Source of the DNA: CAKSQF01 sp051867915
Lineage (GTDB): Bacteria; Bacillota; Clostridia; Oscillospirales; CAG-272
Direction: 5' to 3'
Assembly (NCBI GenBank): GCA_051867915.1
Contig: JBJDZJ010000147.1
Coordinates: 1 to 37,687, forward strand
DNA: 37,687 nt
Below, piece after piece: positions 22,486 to 29,998 of this stretch (positions are counted from its first letter, which is position 1; each line of letters opens with the position of its first letter). The notes below the pieces were generated by a model. The model was given only the letters and a program-made list of their open reading frames with translations, searched no databases and had not been told where the DNA came from. The position numbers and the translations under genes are program-made.

Positions 22486-23361
22486 ATGTGCATATATAAT
22501 CTTGGCTCCCTTAATATCGACTATGTTTATTCCGTGGAGCATTTTGTTTCGGCGGGGGAAACCCTTTCGTCCGATATTATGGAGATTTTTCCGGGCGGAA
22601 AGGGGCTTAATCAGTCGGTTGCTTTGGCGCATTCGGGAGCAAAGGTAATTCACGGCGGACTTGTTGGTGACGGCGGTGAATTTTTAACGGAAAAAATGGC
22701 GTTATCCGGTGTAGATATAAGCCGCATAAAGAGAACAGACGGAAGCAACGGACACGCAATTATTCAGGTCAATAGGGACGGACAAAACTGTATTCTTCTT
22801 CACGCAGGGTCAAATCATAAGATTGACAGGAAGTATATCGAGGACTTTTTGGCAGATGCAGAGGAGAATGATATCCTTTTGCTTCAAAATGAGATAAGCT
22901 CCCTTGATGATGCGTTTGAAATAGCCGGGCAACGAAAAATGCGCATTGCCTTTAATCCCTCGCCTTTTCATGAGGATATTAAACGGCTGCCGCTAAGATG
23001 CGTGAAATGGTTTTTCTGCAATGAAATAGAGGGCGAGGCTCTTTTCGGAAGCGACGATCCCGAAACGATGAAAGAAAATTTCCTGAATACATTTCCTGAA
23101 AGCGTTCTGATACTAACCCTCGGCAGTCGTGGCAGTATGTATATCAGTAAGGAAAAATCATTCTTTCAGCCTTGCTTCAAGGTTCATGCGGTTGATACAA
23201 CCGCTGCGGGAGACGCCTTTACAGGTTATTTTATAAGTGCGGTAAGCAGGGGCGAGAGCGACGAATATGCAATGGAAATTGCGTCGAAGGCGGCTTCTGT
23301 TACCGTATCGAGAAAAGGAGCGTCCGACTCCATACCGTATTTCAAAGAGATCGGTCTGTAA
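22486..23361 (+). CDS. ribokinase-like PfkB carbohydrate kinase
   Basis: 291 residues. PfkB motif 1 is GGKGLNQSVALAHSG (~38-52). Motif 2 is DTTAAGDAFTGYFISAV (~240), with the catalytic Asp of AAGD and the anion hole intact. IFPGGKGLNQSVALA is typical of ribokinase. It probably phosphorylates the ribose released by the upstream nucleoside hydrolase to ribose-5-phosphate, completing nucleoside salvage. The ATG directly abuts the TAA of the hydrolase gene, implying translational coupling; AAAGG lies ~11 nt upstream within that gene. Slightly shorter than E. coli RbsK (~309). Confidence 0.88.
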   Translation: MCIYNLGSLNIDYVYSVEHFVSAGETLSSDIMEIFPGGKGLNQSVALAHSGAKVIHGGLVGDGGEFLTEKMALSGVDISRIKRTDGSNGHAIIQVNRDGQNCILLHAGSNHKIDRKYIEDFLADAEENDILLLQNEISSLDDAFEIAGQRKMRIAFNPSPFHEDIKRLPLRCVKWFFCNEIEGEALFGSDDPETMKENFLNTFPESVLILTLGSRGSMYISKEKSFFQPCFKVHAVDTTAAGDAFTGYFISAVSRGESDEYAMEIASKAASVTVSRKGASDSIPYFKEIGL

Positions 23362-23392
23362 ATAAACGATACTTTATGATGGGAGGATTAAG

Positions 23393-23557
23393 ACGAACCC
23401 GAAAAAACTCTCGTTTTGCAACATAAGGTTCCCTCAATCATTCGTTATGATGGTAGAATGCAAAATACGATGCATTCGTGTCAATGAACATATAGTTTGC
23501 GGAGTGATGAACCCAATCAACCTGACGGGAACCGAATTTCAGAGATGCCCAAAATGA
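23393..23557 (+). pseudogene. short open frame without a start codon, part of the right flanking repeat
   Basis: A frame of 54 codons ending in EFQRCPK. It is preceded by a good GGGAGG site 6 nt before its first codon, but that codon is ACG where ATG would be expected, as if mutated. The next in-frame ATG comes ~20 codons later with no site. The frame covers the segment shared with 21199-21297, where the same frame is interrupted by stops. May be a degenerate small gene. Confidence 0.3.
23418..23524 (+). repeat. right copy of the degenerate repeat
   Basis: Counterpart of 21199-21297 in the same orientation: GCAAC (23418), ATTCGTG (23474), TTTGC, GTGATGA, CAATCAACCTG (23514). It lies directly after the ribokinase gene, so the two copies bracket the two-gene module. 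Confidence 0.5.
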
Positions 23558-23598
23558 ATCCGGGGAGCTTTTCCAAGTAAAGCACCCCGGATCTTTTA
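23558..23598 (+). terminator. terminator of the nucleoside-salvage module
   Basis: ATCCGGGGAGCTTT pairs with AAAGCACCCCGGAT (14 bp, one A-A mismatch) around a 7-nt loop, followed by CTTTTATT. It lies 200 bp past the ribokinase stop. Confidence 0.7.
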
Positions 23599-23691
23599 TT
23601 ATGTTTCATAAAGAAATGCACAAAAAGGCTGAAATTTCATCCATTCCCCATGGGAACGGCTGAATCGGGTCAAATGCCAAAGAAACAGGGA

Positions 23692-24798
23692 TTATTTTCC
23701 GGCAATCTCAAAGGCTTTTTTGCAAAGATCCTCGGTGGCGTTGGGACGGCGGATCTCGTCAATGGCGTTGATCATCCCCGCAAGGCGGGTGCTGCTGTTG
23801 AACAGTTCGAACAGCACCTCATCAATGGTCTGAAAGTCCGAGGTCTTCATGGCAACGCCGCAGTTCATTAAGAATTCGGTGTTCCGATCCTCCTGACCCG
23901 GAATGGGATTGGCGATAATCATGGGCAGCCGTTTGGCAAGTGCCTCCGAAGAGGTCAGTCCGCCGGGCTTGGTTATGATACAGTCGGATGCGTCCATCAG
24001 ATCGCTGACCTTGTCGGTGTATCCCAGATTGAGAATCGGTTTGTGCAGATTCATCTGGTCGATCTGCTCCTTCATCTTGCTGTTGCTTCCGCAGACCGAA
24101 ATCATCTGGAAGTCGATGGGACTGTGATCCATCCGCTTGATGATGGAACCCATGTTGCCGTATCCCATACTGCCCGCCATCAGAAGGATGGTGCGGCGGT
24201 CGGGATCCAGACCCATCTCGGATCGGATTTCTTGTTTGTCTCCGATGCTCGTGAATTTCGGGCTGATGGGAATGCCGGTGTCCAGAATCTGCCCGGCGGC
24301 GAAGCCCTTACGCATGGCTTTGTTGGCAATCAGATGGTTGGGCAGAACGATATAGTCGGAACGAAGACATTCGTCCCAGTAGGGGTGCATGGTGAAATCG
24401 GTGAGGATGCCCACACATTTGCAGGGAAGGGCGTTTTGCTCCTTGAGAATGTCCAGAATAAAGCCTGCCATGACATGGGTATAAATGATGATGTCGGGAT
24501 TGTAAATGGCTATGTATTTCTGAAGCTTGTGGGCAAGTGGTTTGTTTGCCGCACGCATGGGTGAATGCTCGGTGGCTTTGCGCCGTTCGATGATTTTGTA
24601 GCCCTGGGAATAGATGTGCTTTGTTTTGACTGAAAGCAGATAACCTTCCGAAAATGCCTTGTATACTACCTTGCTGACATATTCGTAGGTGTCAAGAACT
24701 CGTGCTTCCGCTCCCATGGCGGTGAGGGTGTCTCCGATGGTTTTCGCACAGGTGTTATGTCCCTGTCCGGCAGTTATGGTCAGGATCAGTGCCTTCAT
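23692..24798 (-). CDS. glycosyltransferase, MGDG synthase/UgtP-like (diacylglycerol glucosyltransferase family)
   Basis: 368 residues, two-domain GT-B. The N-terminus ILTITAGQGHN (Gly-rich AGQGHN at 10-15) is the lipid-acceptor motif of the MGDG synthase family. The C-terminal GT28 domain has LLMAGSMGYGN, NLGYTDKVSDLMDASDCIIT, and KPGGLTSSEALAKRLPMI, the UDP-sugar site, then NPIPGQEDRN. It likely adds a sugar to diacylglycerol at the inner face of the membrane, giving glycolipid for the envelope or lipoteichoic-acid anchors; donor and processivity are not visible. Start: the ATG at 24798 is followed by MKALILT; an AAAGGAG lies 13 nt upstream, rather far. Transcribed from its own promoter, divergent from the rpmG operon. 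Confidence 0.82.
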   Translation of the reverse strand: MKALILTITAGQGHNTCAKTIGDTLTAMGAEARVLDTYEYVSKVVYKAFSEGYLLSVKTKHIYSQGYKIIERRKATEHSPMRAANKPLAHKLQKYIAIYNPDIIIYTHVMAGFILDILKEQNALPCKCVGILTDFTMHPYWDECLRSDYIVLPNHLIANKAMRKGFAAGQILDTGIPISPKFTSIGDKQEIRSEMGLDPDRRTILLMAGSMGYGNMGSIIKRMDHSPIDFQMISVCGSNSKMKEQIDQMNLHKPILNLGYTDKVSDLMDASDCIITKPGGLTSSEALAKRLPMIIANPIPGQEDRNTEFLMNCGVAMKTSDFQTIDEVLFELFNSSTRLAGMINAIDEIRRPNATEDLCKKAFEIAGK

Positions 24799-24865
24799 GG
24801 TCTTTCGGTTGCTCCTTTCGGATGATTTCGTCGAAAACGGAATGAGTGTTTCGGCTTTCGGATTC

Positions 24866-24894
24866 ATTCTATCACACTTGCCCCCATTTTACAA
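24866..24894 (-). promoter_or_regulatory. SigA promoter of the glycosyltransferase gene
   Basis: On the minus strand TTGTAA (24894-24889), 17 bp, TAGAAT (24871-24866), about 70 bp before the start codon. Confidence 0.65.
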
Positions 24895-24933
24895 GCATCT
24901 TTCAAAAAAAATTAAAAAAAATTCAAAAAGATC

Positions 24934-24962
24934 TTGACAAAAGAACTTTTCTGTGGTAAACT
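24934..24962 (+). promoter_or_regulatory. promoter of the rpmG-secE-nusG-rplK-rplA operon
   Basis: TTGACA (24934-24939), 17 bp, TAAACT (24957-24962), preceded by an A-rich UP-like tract (24904-24930). About 140 nt of leader precede rpmG. Confidence 0.75.
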
Positions 24963-24992
24963 GGGACTACCTCTGCAAGGAGGGTTTTGTTT

Positions 24993-25109
24993 GTGTGTCC
25001 TTTTTTCGGGATACGGAAAGAAACCGTATGCATCCGACTTGCCGGAGGGAGGTATACGGAGGCTGCGGCTGACCGTGGCTTCAAATCAATCAGGAGGTGC
25101 CGAACTTGA
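24993..25109 (+). CDS. possible 38-codon leader ORF overlapping the rpmG start
   Basis: GTG start 9 nt after a strong AAGGAGGG (24977-24984), ending in TGA at 25107-25109, which overlaps the TTG start of rpmG (TTGA). The peptide is Arg/Gly/Ala-rich and unrecognised. The layout would allow translational coupling to rpmG, but the ORF could also be chance; a competing frame from TTG 24991 uses the same site. Confidence 0.3.
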   Translation: MCPFFGIRKETVCIRLAGGRYTEAAADRGFKSIRRCRT

Positions 25110-25255
25110 GAGTAAAGATCACATTGGTTTGCAGTGAGTGCAAGCAGAGAAATTACAATACCAAGAAAAATAAGAAAAACGATCCCGACAGACTCGAAAT
25201 GAACAAGTATTGCCGTTTCTGCAGAAAGCATACCCTGCACAAAGAATCGAAGTAA
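25106..25255 (+). CDS. rpmG: 50S ribosomal protein L33
   Basis: 49 residues beginning (M)RVKITLVCSECKQRNYN, the standard L33 N-terminus, and ending CRFCRKHTLHKESK. Both Cys pairs (CSEC and CRFC) are present, so this is the zinc-binding C+ form. The start is TTG, 6 nt after AGGAGGTG. First recognised gene of the operon, 12 bp before secE. Confidence 0.95.
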   Translation: MRVKITLVCSECKQRNYNTKKNKKNDPDRLEMNKYCRFCRKHTLHKESK

Positions 25256-25267
25256 GGAGGTCTTGTT

Positions 25268-25528
25268 ATGGCAGAAGAGAATGAGAAGGCAGTAAAGGCG
25301 GAGAAAAAGCCCGAAAAGCCTGCAAAGAAGAAAGAAAAGTCCCACAAGATTTCCGGCTTTTTCAGGGATCTGAAAAGCGAATTGAAAAAAATCACCTGGT
25401 ACAGCGCACACGATACCATTCAGAACAGCATCTGGGTTGTTGCAGCCCTGGTCATTCTGACGATCGTTATCGGCGGTATCAACTGGGGATTCGCACAGAT
25501 CATGTTGCTGCTTGGCAGATTGGGTTAA
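25268..25528 (+). CDS. secE: preprotein translocase subunit SecE
   Basis: 86 residues. A Lys/Glu/Ala-rich N-terminus is followed by the SecE amphipathic helix FFRDLKSELKKITWYSAHDT and one transmembrane helix (~55-78). This is the short single-span form usual in Gram-positives. It stabilises SecY in the Sec channel. The AAGGAGG site of the ATG overlaps the end of rpmG. nusG follows after 13 bp, the conserved secE-nusG order. Confidence 0.94.
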   Translation: MAEENEKAVKAEKKPEKPAKKKEKSHKISGFFRDLKSELKKITWYSAHDTIQNSIWVVAALVILTIVIGGINWGFAQIMLLLGRLG

Positions 25529-25541
25529 GGTAGAGACCGTT

Positions 25542-26087
25542 ATGGATGCAACGAACGATTATATCGACGGTATCCACTGGTATGTTGTCCATACCTACTC
25601 GGGATACGAGAATAAGGTCAAGACAAACCTCGAGAAAATCGTGGAAAACCGCTCCCTTCAGGAGCTGATCTATGACATCCGCGTCCCCACCGCAACCGAA
25701 ATCGAAGGCGAGGGCGAGAATGCCAAAGAGGTCGAGGTTAAGATCTACCCCAGCTATGTCATGATCAAGATGATCATGAACGATTTCACCTGGCATATTA
25801 TCCGAAATATCACGGGCGTCACCGGCTTTGTCGGCTCCGGTGCAACCCCCATCCCCCTGTCTGACGCAGAAGTTGCGTCGCTGGGCGTGGATACCGTCAG
25901 CGTTCCTTCGCTTGCATACGGCGTGGGCGACAGTGTATCCATCAAATCGGGTCCCTTCCAGGGATTCATCGGCAAGGTCGAAGAGATTTCTGCCGATCAG
26001 AAGACGGTTCGGATTCTGGCATCCATGTTCGGCAGAGAAACCCCTGTCGAAATTGATGCAAAGAGCGTCGAGCCTCTGAAAATCTGA
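25542..26087 (+). CDS. nusG: transcription termination/antitermination protein NusG
   Basis: 181 residues. The NGN domain opens with HWYVVHTYSGYENKVKTNLE and contains KIYPSYVMIKMIMND and WHIIRNITGVTGFVG. The C-terminal KOW domain is VGDSVSIKSGPFQGFIGKVEEI. It binds RNA polymerase and couples it to Rho or the ribosome. A slightly expanded acidic loop lies at ~50-60 (EIEGEGENAKEVE). The ATG at 25542 has AAGGTAGAG upstream; an earlier TTG inside secE is rejected. Confidence 0.95.
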   Translation: MDATNDYIDGIHWYVVHTYSGYENKVKTNLEKIVENRSLQELIYDIRVPTATEIEGEGENAKEVEVKIYPSYVMIKMIMNDFTWHIIRNITGVTGFVGSGATPIPLSDAEVASLGVDTVSVPSLAYGVGDSVSIKSGPFQGFIGKVEEISADQKTVRILASMFGRETPVEIDAKSVEPLKI

Positions 26088-26127
26088 GAAAATTGCAGCG
26101 CACACGGACGGCGATATGTGCGTAATT

Positions 26128-26176
26128 AAGTGGGAGGAAGAAAATTTTTGCATTCTTCCGAGATAGGAACCACTTT
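26128..26176 (+). promoter_or_regulatory. L1-binding autoregulatory leader before rplK
   Basis: Outer stem AAGTGG (26128-26133) / CCACTT (26170-26175), inner stem GGAAGAA / TTCTTCC (26136-26142 / 26153-26159), with the asymmetric loop sequences GGGAGG on the left and CGAGATAGGAA on the right. This copies the known ribosomal protein L1 site in mRNA (GGAGG on one strand, CGAGAAA on the other). It ends 16 nt before the rplK start and would let L1 repress rplK-rplA translation. Confidence 0.6.
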
Positions 26177-26192
26177 GGAGAGGTAAATTACT

Positions 26193-26618
26193 ATGGCAAA
26201 GAAAATTACCGGTTATATTAAGCTTCAGATTGCAGCCGGAAAGGCACTCCCCGGACCTCCCGTAGGTCCTGCACTGGGACAGCACGGCGTTTCGATCCCG
26301 AACTTCGTCAAGGAGTTCAACGAAAGAACCAAGTCCCAGATCGGTCTGATCGTTCCCGTTATCATCACGGTTTACGCAGACCACTCCTTCACCTTTATCG
26401 TTAAGACTCCTCCCGTACCTGTCCTGATCAAGAAGGCAGCAGGTATCGAGTCCGGATCCGCAACCCCCAACAAGACCAAGGTTGCATCGCTGACCATGGC
26501 TCAGGTTACCGAGATTGCACAGACCAAGCTGCCCGATCTGAACGCAGCTTCTCTTGAGTCTGCAATCAGCATGGTCAAGGGTACCGCACGCAGCATGGGC
26601 GTTACCGTAGTAGATTAA
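26193..26618 (+). CDS. rplK: 50S ribosomal protein L11
   Basis: 141 residues. Typical start KKITGYIKLQIAAGKALPGP followed by PVGPALGQHGVSIPNFVKEF. The C-terminal RNA-binding domain contains TPPVPVLIKKAAG and the end MVKGTARSMGVTVVD. It forms the GTPase-associated centre and is the target of thiopeptides. It lies 105 bp after nusG, and that gap holds the L1 site; rplA follows after 15 bp with an AGGAG site. Confidence 0.97.
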   Translation: MAKKITGYIKLQIAAGKALPGPPVGPALGQHGVSIPNFVKEFNERTKSQIGLIVPVIITVYADHSFTFIVKTPPVPVLIKKAAGIESGSATPNKTKVASLTMAQVTEIAQTKLPDLNAASLESAISMVKGTARSMGVTVVD

Positions 26619-26633
26619 AGGAGGAGACGAAGA

Positions 26634-27320
26634 ATGGGTAAGAAATATCAGGACAGCGCAAAGCTGATTGAACGCAGCAAGCTGTACGATTCTAATGAGG
26701 CACTGGCACTGGTTTGCCAGACCGCAAAGGCAAAGTTCGATGAGACCATCGAGGTTCATGTCCGTCTGGGCGTTGACTCCCGTCATGCTGACCAGCAGGT
26801 CCGCGGTGCGGTTGTACTTCCCAACGGTACCGGTAAGAAGGTCAGAGTTCTGGCTCTGGTCAAGGGCGACAAGGAAGCAGATGCAAAGGCTGCAGGCGCT
26901 GACTATGTAGGCGCTGAGGAATATATCGAGAAGATCCAGAAGGAAAACTGGTTCGAGTTCGACATTATCGTCACCACCCCCAATATGATGGGTCAGATCG
27001 GCCGTCTGGGTCGTGTGCTGGGTCCTAAGGGACTGATGCCCAACCCCAAGGCAGGAACCGTAACCATGGACATCGCAAAGGCGATCACCGATGCCAAGGC
27101 AGGTAAGATTGAGTACCGTCTGGACAAGACCAACATCATCCACTGCCCCATCGGAAAGGCATCCTTCGGTGCCGAGAAGCTCCAGGAGAACTTCGACGCT
27201 CTGCTGGGAGCCATCATCAAGGCAAAGCCCGCTGCCGCAAAGGGTCAGTACATCAAGAGCTGCGTACTCGCATCTACGATGGGACCCGGCGTGAAGGTCA
27301 ACTACACGAAGCTGGGCTGA
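26634..27320 (+). CDS. rplA: 50S ribosomal protein L1
   Basis: 228 residues. Conserved L1 segments: VRGAVVLPNGTGKKVRVLA, VTTPNMMGQIGRLGRVLGPK, GLMPNPKAGTV and the end CVLASTMGPGVKVNYTKL. It forms the mobile L1 stalk and is the probable repressor of its own operon through the leader before rplK. A strong terminator follows, so the usual rplJ-rplL pair is not linked here. Confidence 0.97.
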   Translation: MGKKYQDSAKLIERSKLYDSNEALALVCQTAKAKFDETIEVHVRLGVDSRHADQQVRGAVVLPNGTGKKVRVLALVKGDKEADAKAAGADYVGAEEYIEKIQKENWFEFDIIVTTPNMMGQIGRLGRVLGPKGLMPNPKAGTVTMDIAKAITDAKAGKIEYRLDKTNIIHCPIGKASFGAEKLQENFDALLGAIIKAKPAAAKGQYIKSCVLASTMGPGVKVNYTKLG

Positions 27321-27329
27321 GATAGCTAC

Positions 27330-27358
27330 AAAACCTGCGGCTCTGCCGCAGGTTTTTT
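27330..27358 (+). terminator. intrinsic terminator after rplA
   Basis: AAAACCTGCGG / CCGCAGGTTTT, 11-bp perfect stem with CTCTG loop, followed by more T residues. Confidence 0.92.
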
Positions 27359-27430
27359 CATATCGGATCGGATTTTGTCAACTTTCGGCGGCGAAAACAA
27401 CAAGCATATGAAGAAGGAAGGATCATATCT

Positions 27431-28285
27431 ATGGATAAACGGGATGAATGGATGCGGGCGGCGGACGGCGGGATCGTCTTCATGCTCTGCCTTCTTCAAA
27501 TGGGGATTCTGGGTTCTCTCCTGATCGAATCCATCGGGGTGTATGTCATTCTGATCTGCGAGACTCTGACCCTTTGCATCACGGTGGGGGCGGCGAAGCT
27601 GACCCGGCTGAAGACCTCCGCCTATCTCAAGACGGCCCGCCCCGACATCCGGCAGATCTGCGGCGCATCCCTTCTGTACGCCGCCGCCCTCCTTGCGGTG
27701 ATTCCGCTGATTCTGTTCGGTCACCTGCTTCTGCCAAATTTTGCGGTGTCCGGATTCCACATTGCAAACTGCCGGTACTATTCAATCCCCCTGCTTCTGC
27801 TGATTCTGTTGGTATCGGCAATGTCGGAGACCCTGCTCTTTGAAGGCTATCTCTATTCGAGATTCCGCTATCTTCCCGGCGCATTTACGAGGGTTTTGCT
27901 GATTTCGGGGATTTTCGCCGTCTATCATCTGGAAATGAACCTGCTTCTGCCCCTGTTTGCGGTGGAAATCATTCTCCTGCTGATCCGTCAGCGAACCGGA
28001 TCCATGCTGATTCCCTTTGTCCTCCATTTTCTCACCGGACTGCTGTCCCTTGCCCTGATGCAGGCGGCATCCCCTGAAAATGCACTGATGGGCAGCGAAA
28101 TGGGGGGACTTCAGGTGACGGGTCTGGCATTGATCTTCCTTGGCGCGGCAATTCCGGTGTTGATGATCGGAAATCTCCTGCTTCCCGGCAAAAAGAAGGC
28201 GACGCCTCTGCTGACGGTCCTTCTTCTGTCGGCAGCACTGGTGCTGGTGGCACTTGGGTGCGGCGTATCGGGTATGGGAGCCTGA
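27431..28285 (+). CDS. CPBP-family (CAAX protease/bacteriocin-processing) membrane protein, atypical active site
   Basis: 284 residues, about eight hydrophobic segments. The CPBP core is recognisable at 128-205: motif 1 region SAMSETLLFEGYLYSRF, motif 2 IFAVYHLE (His166) and motif 3 VLHFLTG (His199). In active members motif 1 is EExxxR; here Glu133 is kept, but the second Glu is Thr134 and the Arg is Glu138. The first metal His survives, so activity is uncertain. Relatives process prenylated or exported peptides or act in self-immunity. The ATG follows AAGGAAGG closely. It lies alone between the rplA terminator and pepD; no bacteriocin-like small gene was seen nearby. Confidence 0.68.
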   Translation: MDKRDEWMRAADGGIVFMLCLLQMGILGSLLIESIGVYVILICETLTLCITVGAAKLTRLKTSAYLKTARPDIRQICGASLLYAAALLAVIPLILFGHLLLPNFAVSGFHIANCRYYSIPLLLLILLVSAMSETLLFEGYLYSRFRYLPGAFTRVLLISGIFAVYHLEMNLLLPLFAVEIILLLIRQRTGSMLIPFVLHFLTGLLSLALMQAASPENALMGSEMGGLQVTGLALIFLGAAIPVLMIGNLLLPGKKKATPLLTVLLLSAALVLVALGCGVSGMGA

Positions 28286-28374
28286 CCCATCGGAGTCGGT
28301 TTTCCGATATTAAGGAATTTACCTGACGCCGCTCCGTGAACTTAAATAAAAATTCAAAAAAGGTGGAAATGATT

Positions 28375-29820
28375 ATGAGTTATCTGATTTCCGGCTATGA
28401 GCCCGCATCCCTCTTTCACTATTTCGAGGACATCTGCAAAATCCCCCACGGATCGGGCAATGAGGAAAAAATCGCCGACTATCTCTGCGATTTTGCCCGC
28501 TCCCATGGGCTGTTTTACCTGCGGGACTCTTACAACAATGTCTTCATGCGCAAGGACGCCGCCCCCGGATACGAGGAACATCCTCCGATCCTGCTTCAGG
28601 GTCATATGGATATGGTCTGCGAGAAGAATAAGGACACCGTCCACGATTTCGAAAAGGATCCGCTGGACCTTTATATCGAGAACGGCTGGCTTCGTGCAAA
28701 AGGAACGACCCTCGGCGGCGACGACGGTGCGGCGGTTGCCATGATGCTTGCCGCCCTGTCCGACGAAAGCCTGCCCCATCCCATGCTGGAGTGCCTGTTC
28801 ACCACCGGTGAGGAGACCCGTATGGCGGGAGCCGACGGCTTTGATTACAGCGTTGTAAAGTCGAGAAAGCTCATTAACCTGGATTCGGAGTCGGAGGGGG
28901 TTGTCACCGTGTCCTGTGCGGGCGGTACCGACCTTTCCCTGAACTATCCCGTGGATCGGATAAAGGAAAGCGGAAGAACCCTTCGGGTCAGCGTCAAGGG
29001 GCTGGCAGGCGGTCACTCGGGCGCAGAGATTCATCTGGGACGGGGCAATGCCTGTCGGATTCTGGCAAGACTTCTGTCGGTTCTGTATGAGGATGAACCC
29101 TTCCATCTGATTTCCATCTCGGGCGGAAACAAGCGCAACGCCATTCCCCGTGAGGCGGAGGCAGAGATTTCGGTTCTGGACGAAAAGCGCGCCACCGAGG
29201 TTCTGCTTGCCGAGGAAAGAAGGATCAGCGCCGAGCTGTCCCCTGCCGACAGTGCTTTTCGGGTTCATGTGGGCAAGGGCTGCGTCAGAGAGGAGATGTT
29301 TTCCTATAAGGACACCTCCGCTGTGCTGAATCTGCTTCTGACCGTCCCCAATGGAGTCATCGCCATGTCGCCCACGGTGGAGAATTTCGTGCGGACCTCC
29401 TCCAACATCGGCATCCTGACCACCGATGAGGCAGGAGTGCATCTGGCAATCATGGCACGCTCCTCTCAGGACAGCGAACTGGACGCATGGCTCATCGTCT
29501 TCCGCAGACTTGCCAAGCTCATCGGCGCCGAGTATGTACTGGAGGATCACCACGCCGGATGGGAGCTTTGCCCCGATTCCCGGCTGACACAGGATTATGT
29601 GGAGATTTGGAAGTCCCTCTATCCCGATAAGGAACCGGTGGTCTGCGGCATTCATGCCGGACTGGAATGCGGGATTATCCTGTCCAAGTTGGATGGACCC
29701 TGCGACGCCATCTCCATCGGACCCGACATGAAGGCAATCCATACCCCCGACGAGGCGCTGTCGCTGATCAGCACTCAGCGCACCTACGCCCTGCTTGCCG
29801 AAATGCTCAAAAGAGCCTGA
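28375..29820 (+). CDS. pepD: aminoacyl-histidine dipeptidase (PepD-type, M20 family)
   Basis: 481 residues, the usual length of bacterial PepD. Metal and catalytic motifs of M20 peptidases are intact: LLQGHMDMV (His and catalytic Asp), GGDDGAAVAM (bridging Asp), TTGEETRMAGADGFD (catalytic Glu and ligand Glu), INLDSES, and the late HAGLECG block with the last ligand region DMKAIHTPDE. It hydrolyses Xaa-His and other dipeptides in the cytoplasm. Start: AAAAGGTGG lies 8 nt before ATG 28375; ATG 28369 is only 2 nt from the site and a GTG at 28336 has none. Probably monocistronic; no promoter was identified in the ~90-bp gap. Confidence 0.93.
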   Translation: MSYLISGYEPASLFHYFEDICKIPHGSGNEEKIADYLCDFARSHGLFYLRDSYNNVFMRKDAAPGYEEHPPILLQGHMDMVCEKNKDTVHDFEKDPLDLYIENGWLRAKGTTLGGDDGAAVAMMLAALSDESLPHPMLECLFTTGEETRMAGADGFDYSVVKSRKLINLDSESEGVVTVSCAGGTDLSLNYPVDRIKESGRTLRVSVKGLAGGHSGAEIHLGRGNACRILARLLSVLYEDEPFHLISISGGNKRNAIPREAEAEISVLDEKRATEVLLAEERRISAELSPADSAFRVHVGKGCVREEMFSYKDTSAVLNLLLTVPNGVIAMSPTVENFVRTSSNIGILTTDEAGVHLAIMARSSQDSELDAWLIVFRRLAKLIGAEYVLEDHHAGWELCPDSRLTQDYVEIWKSLYPDKEPVVCGIHAGLECGIILSKLDGPCDAISIGPDMKAIHTPDEALSLISTQRTYALLAEMLKRA

Positions 29821-29833
29821 AGTTGATATTGGT

Positions 29834-29873
29834 AAAAACGCCCAAGAAACAATATTGTTTCTTGGGCGTTTTT
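29834..29873. terminator. long bidirectional terminator after pepD
   Basis: A 40-nt perfect palindrome: 17-bp arms AAAAACGCCCAAGAAAC / GTTTCTTGGGCGTTTTT with AATATT at the centre, 13 bp after the pepD stop. Confidence 0.92.
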
Positions 29874-29914
29874 GATAAATTTGCCTTTTGGTTTCAAAAA
29901 TATCGGCTATCTGA

Positions 29915-29943
29915 TTGACAAAATTCAAAAGATGTGATAGAAT
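29915..29943 (+). promoter_or_regulatory. SigA promoter of the 29999 lipoprotein gene
   Basis: TTGACA (29915-29920), 17 bp, TAGAAT (29938-29943), with TGA before the -10. Confidence 0.85.
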
Positions 29944-29998
29944 ATAGGCGTCAAGAAAGCTATGACAGTCAGATGAATTTGAAAGGAGAATGAGAATC

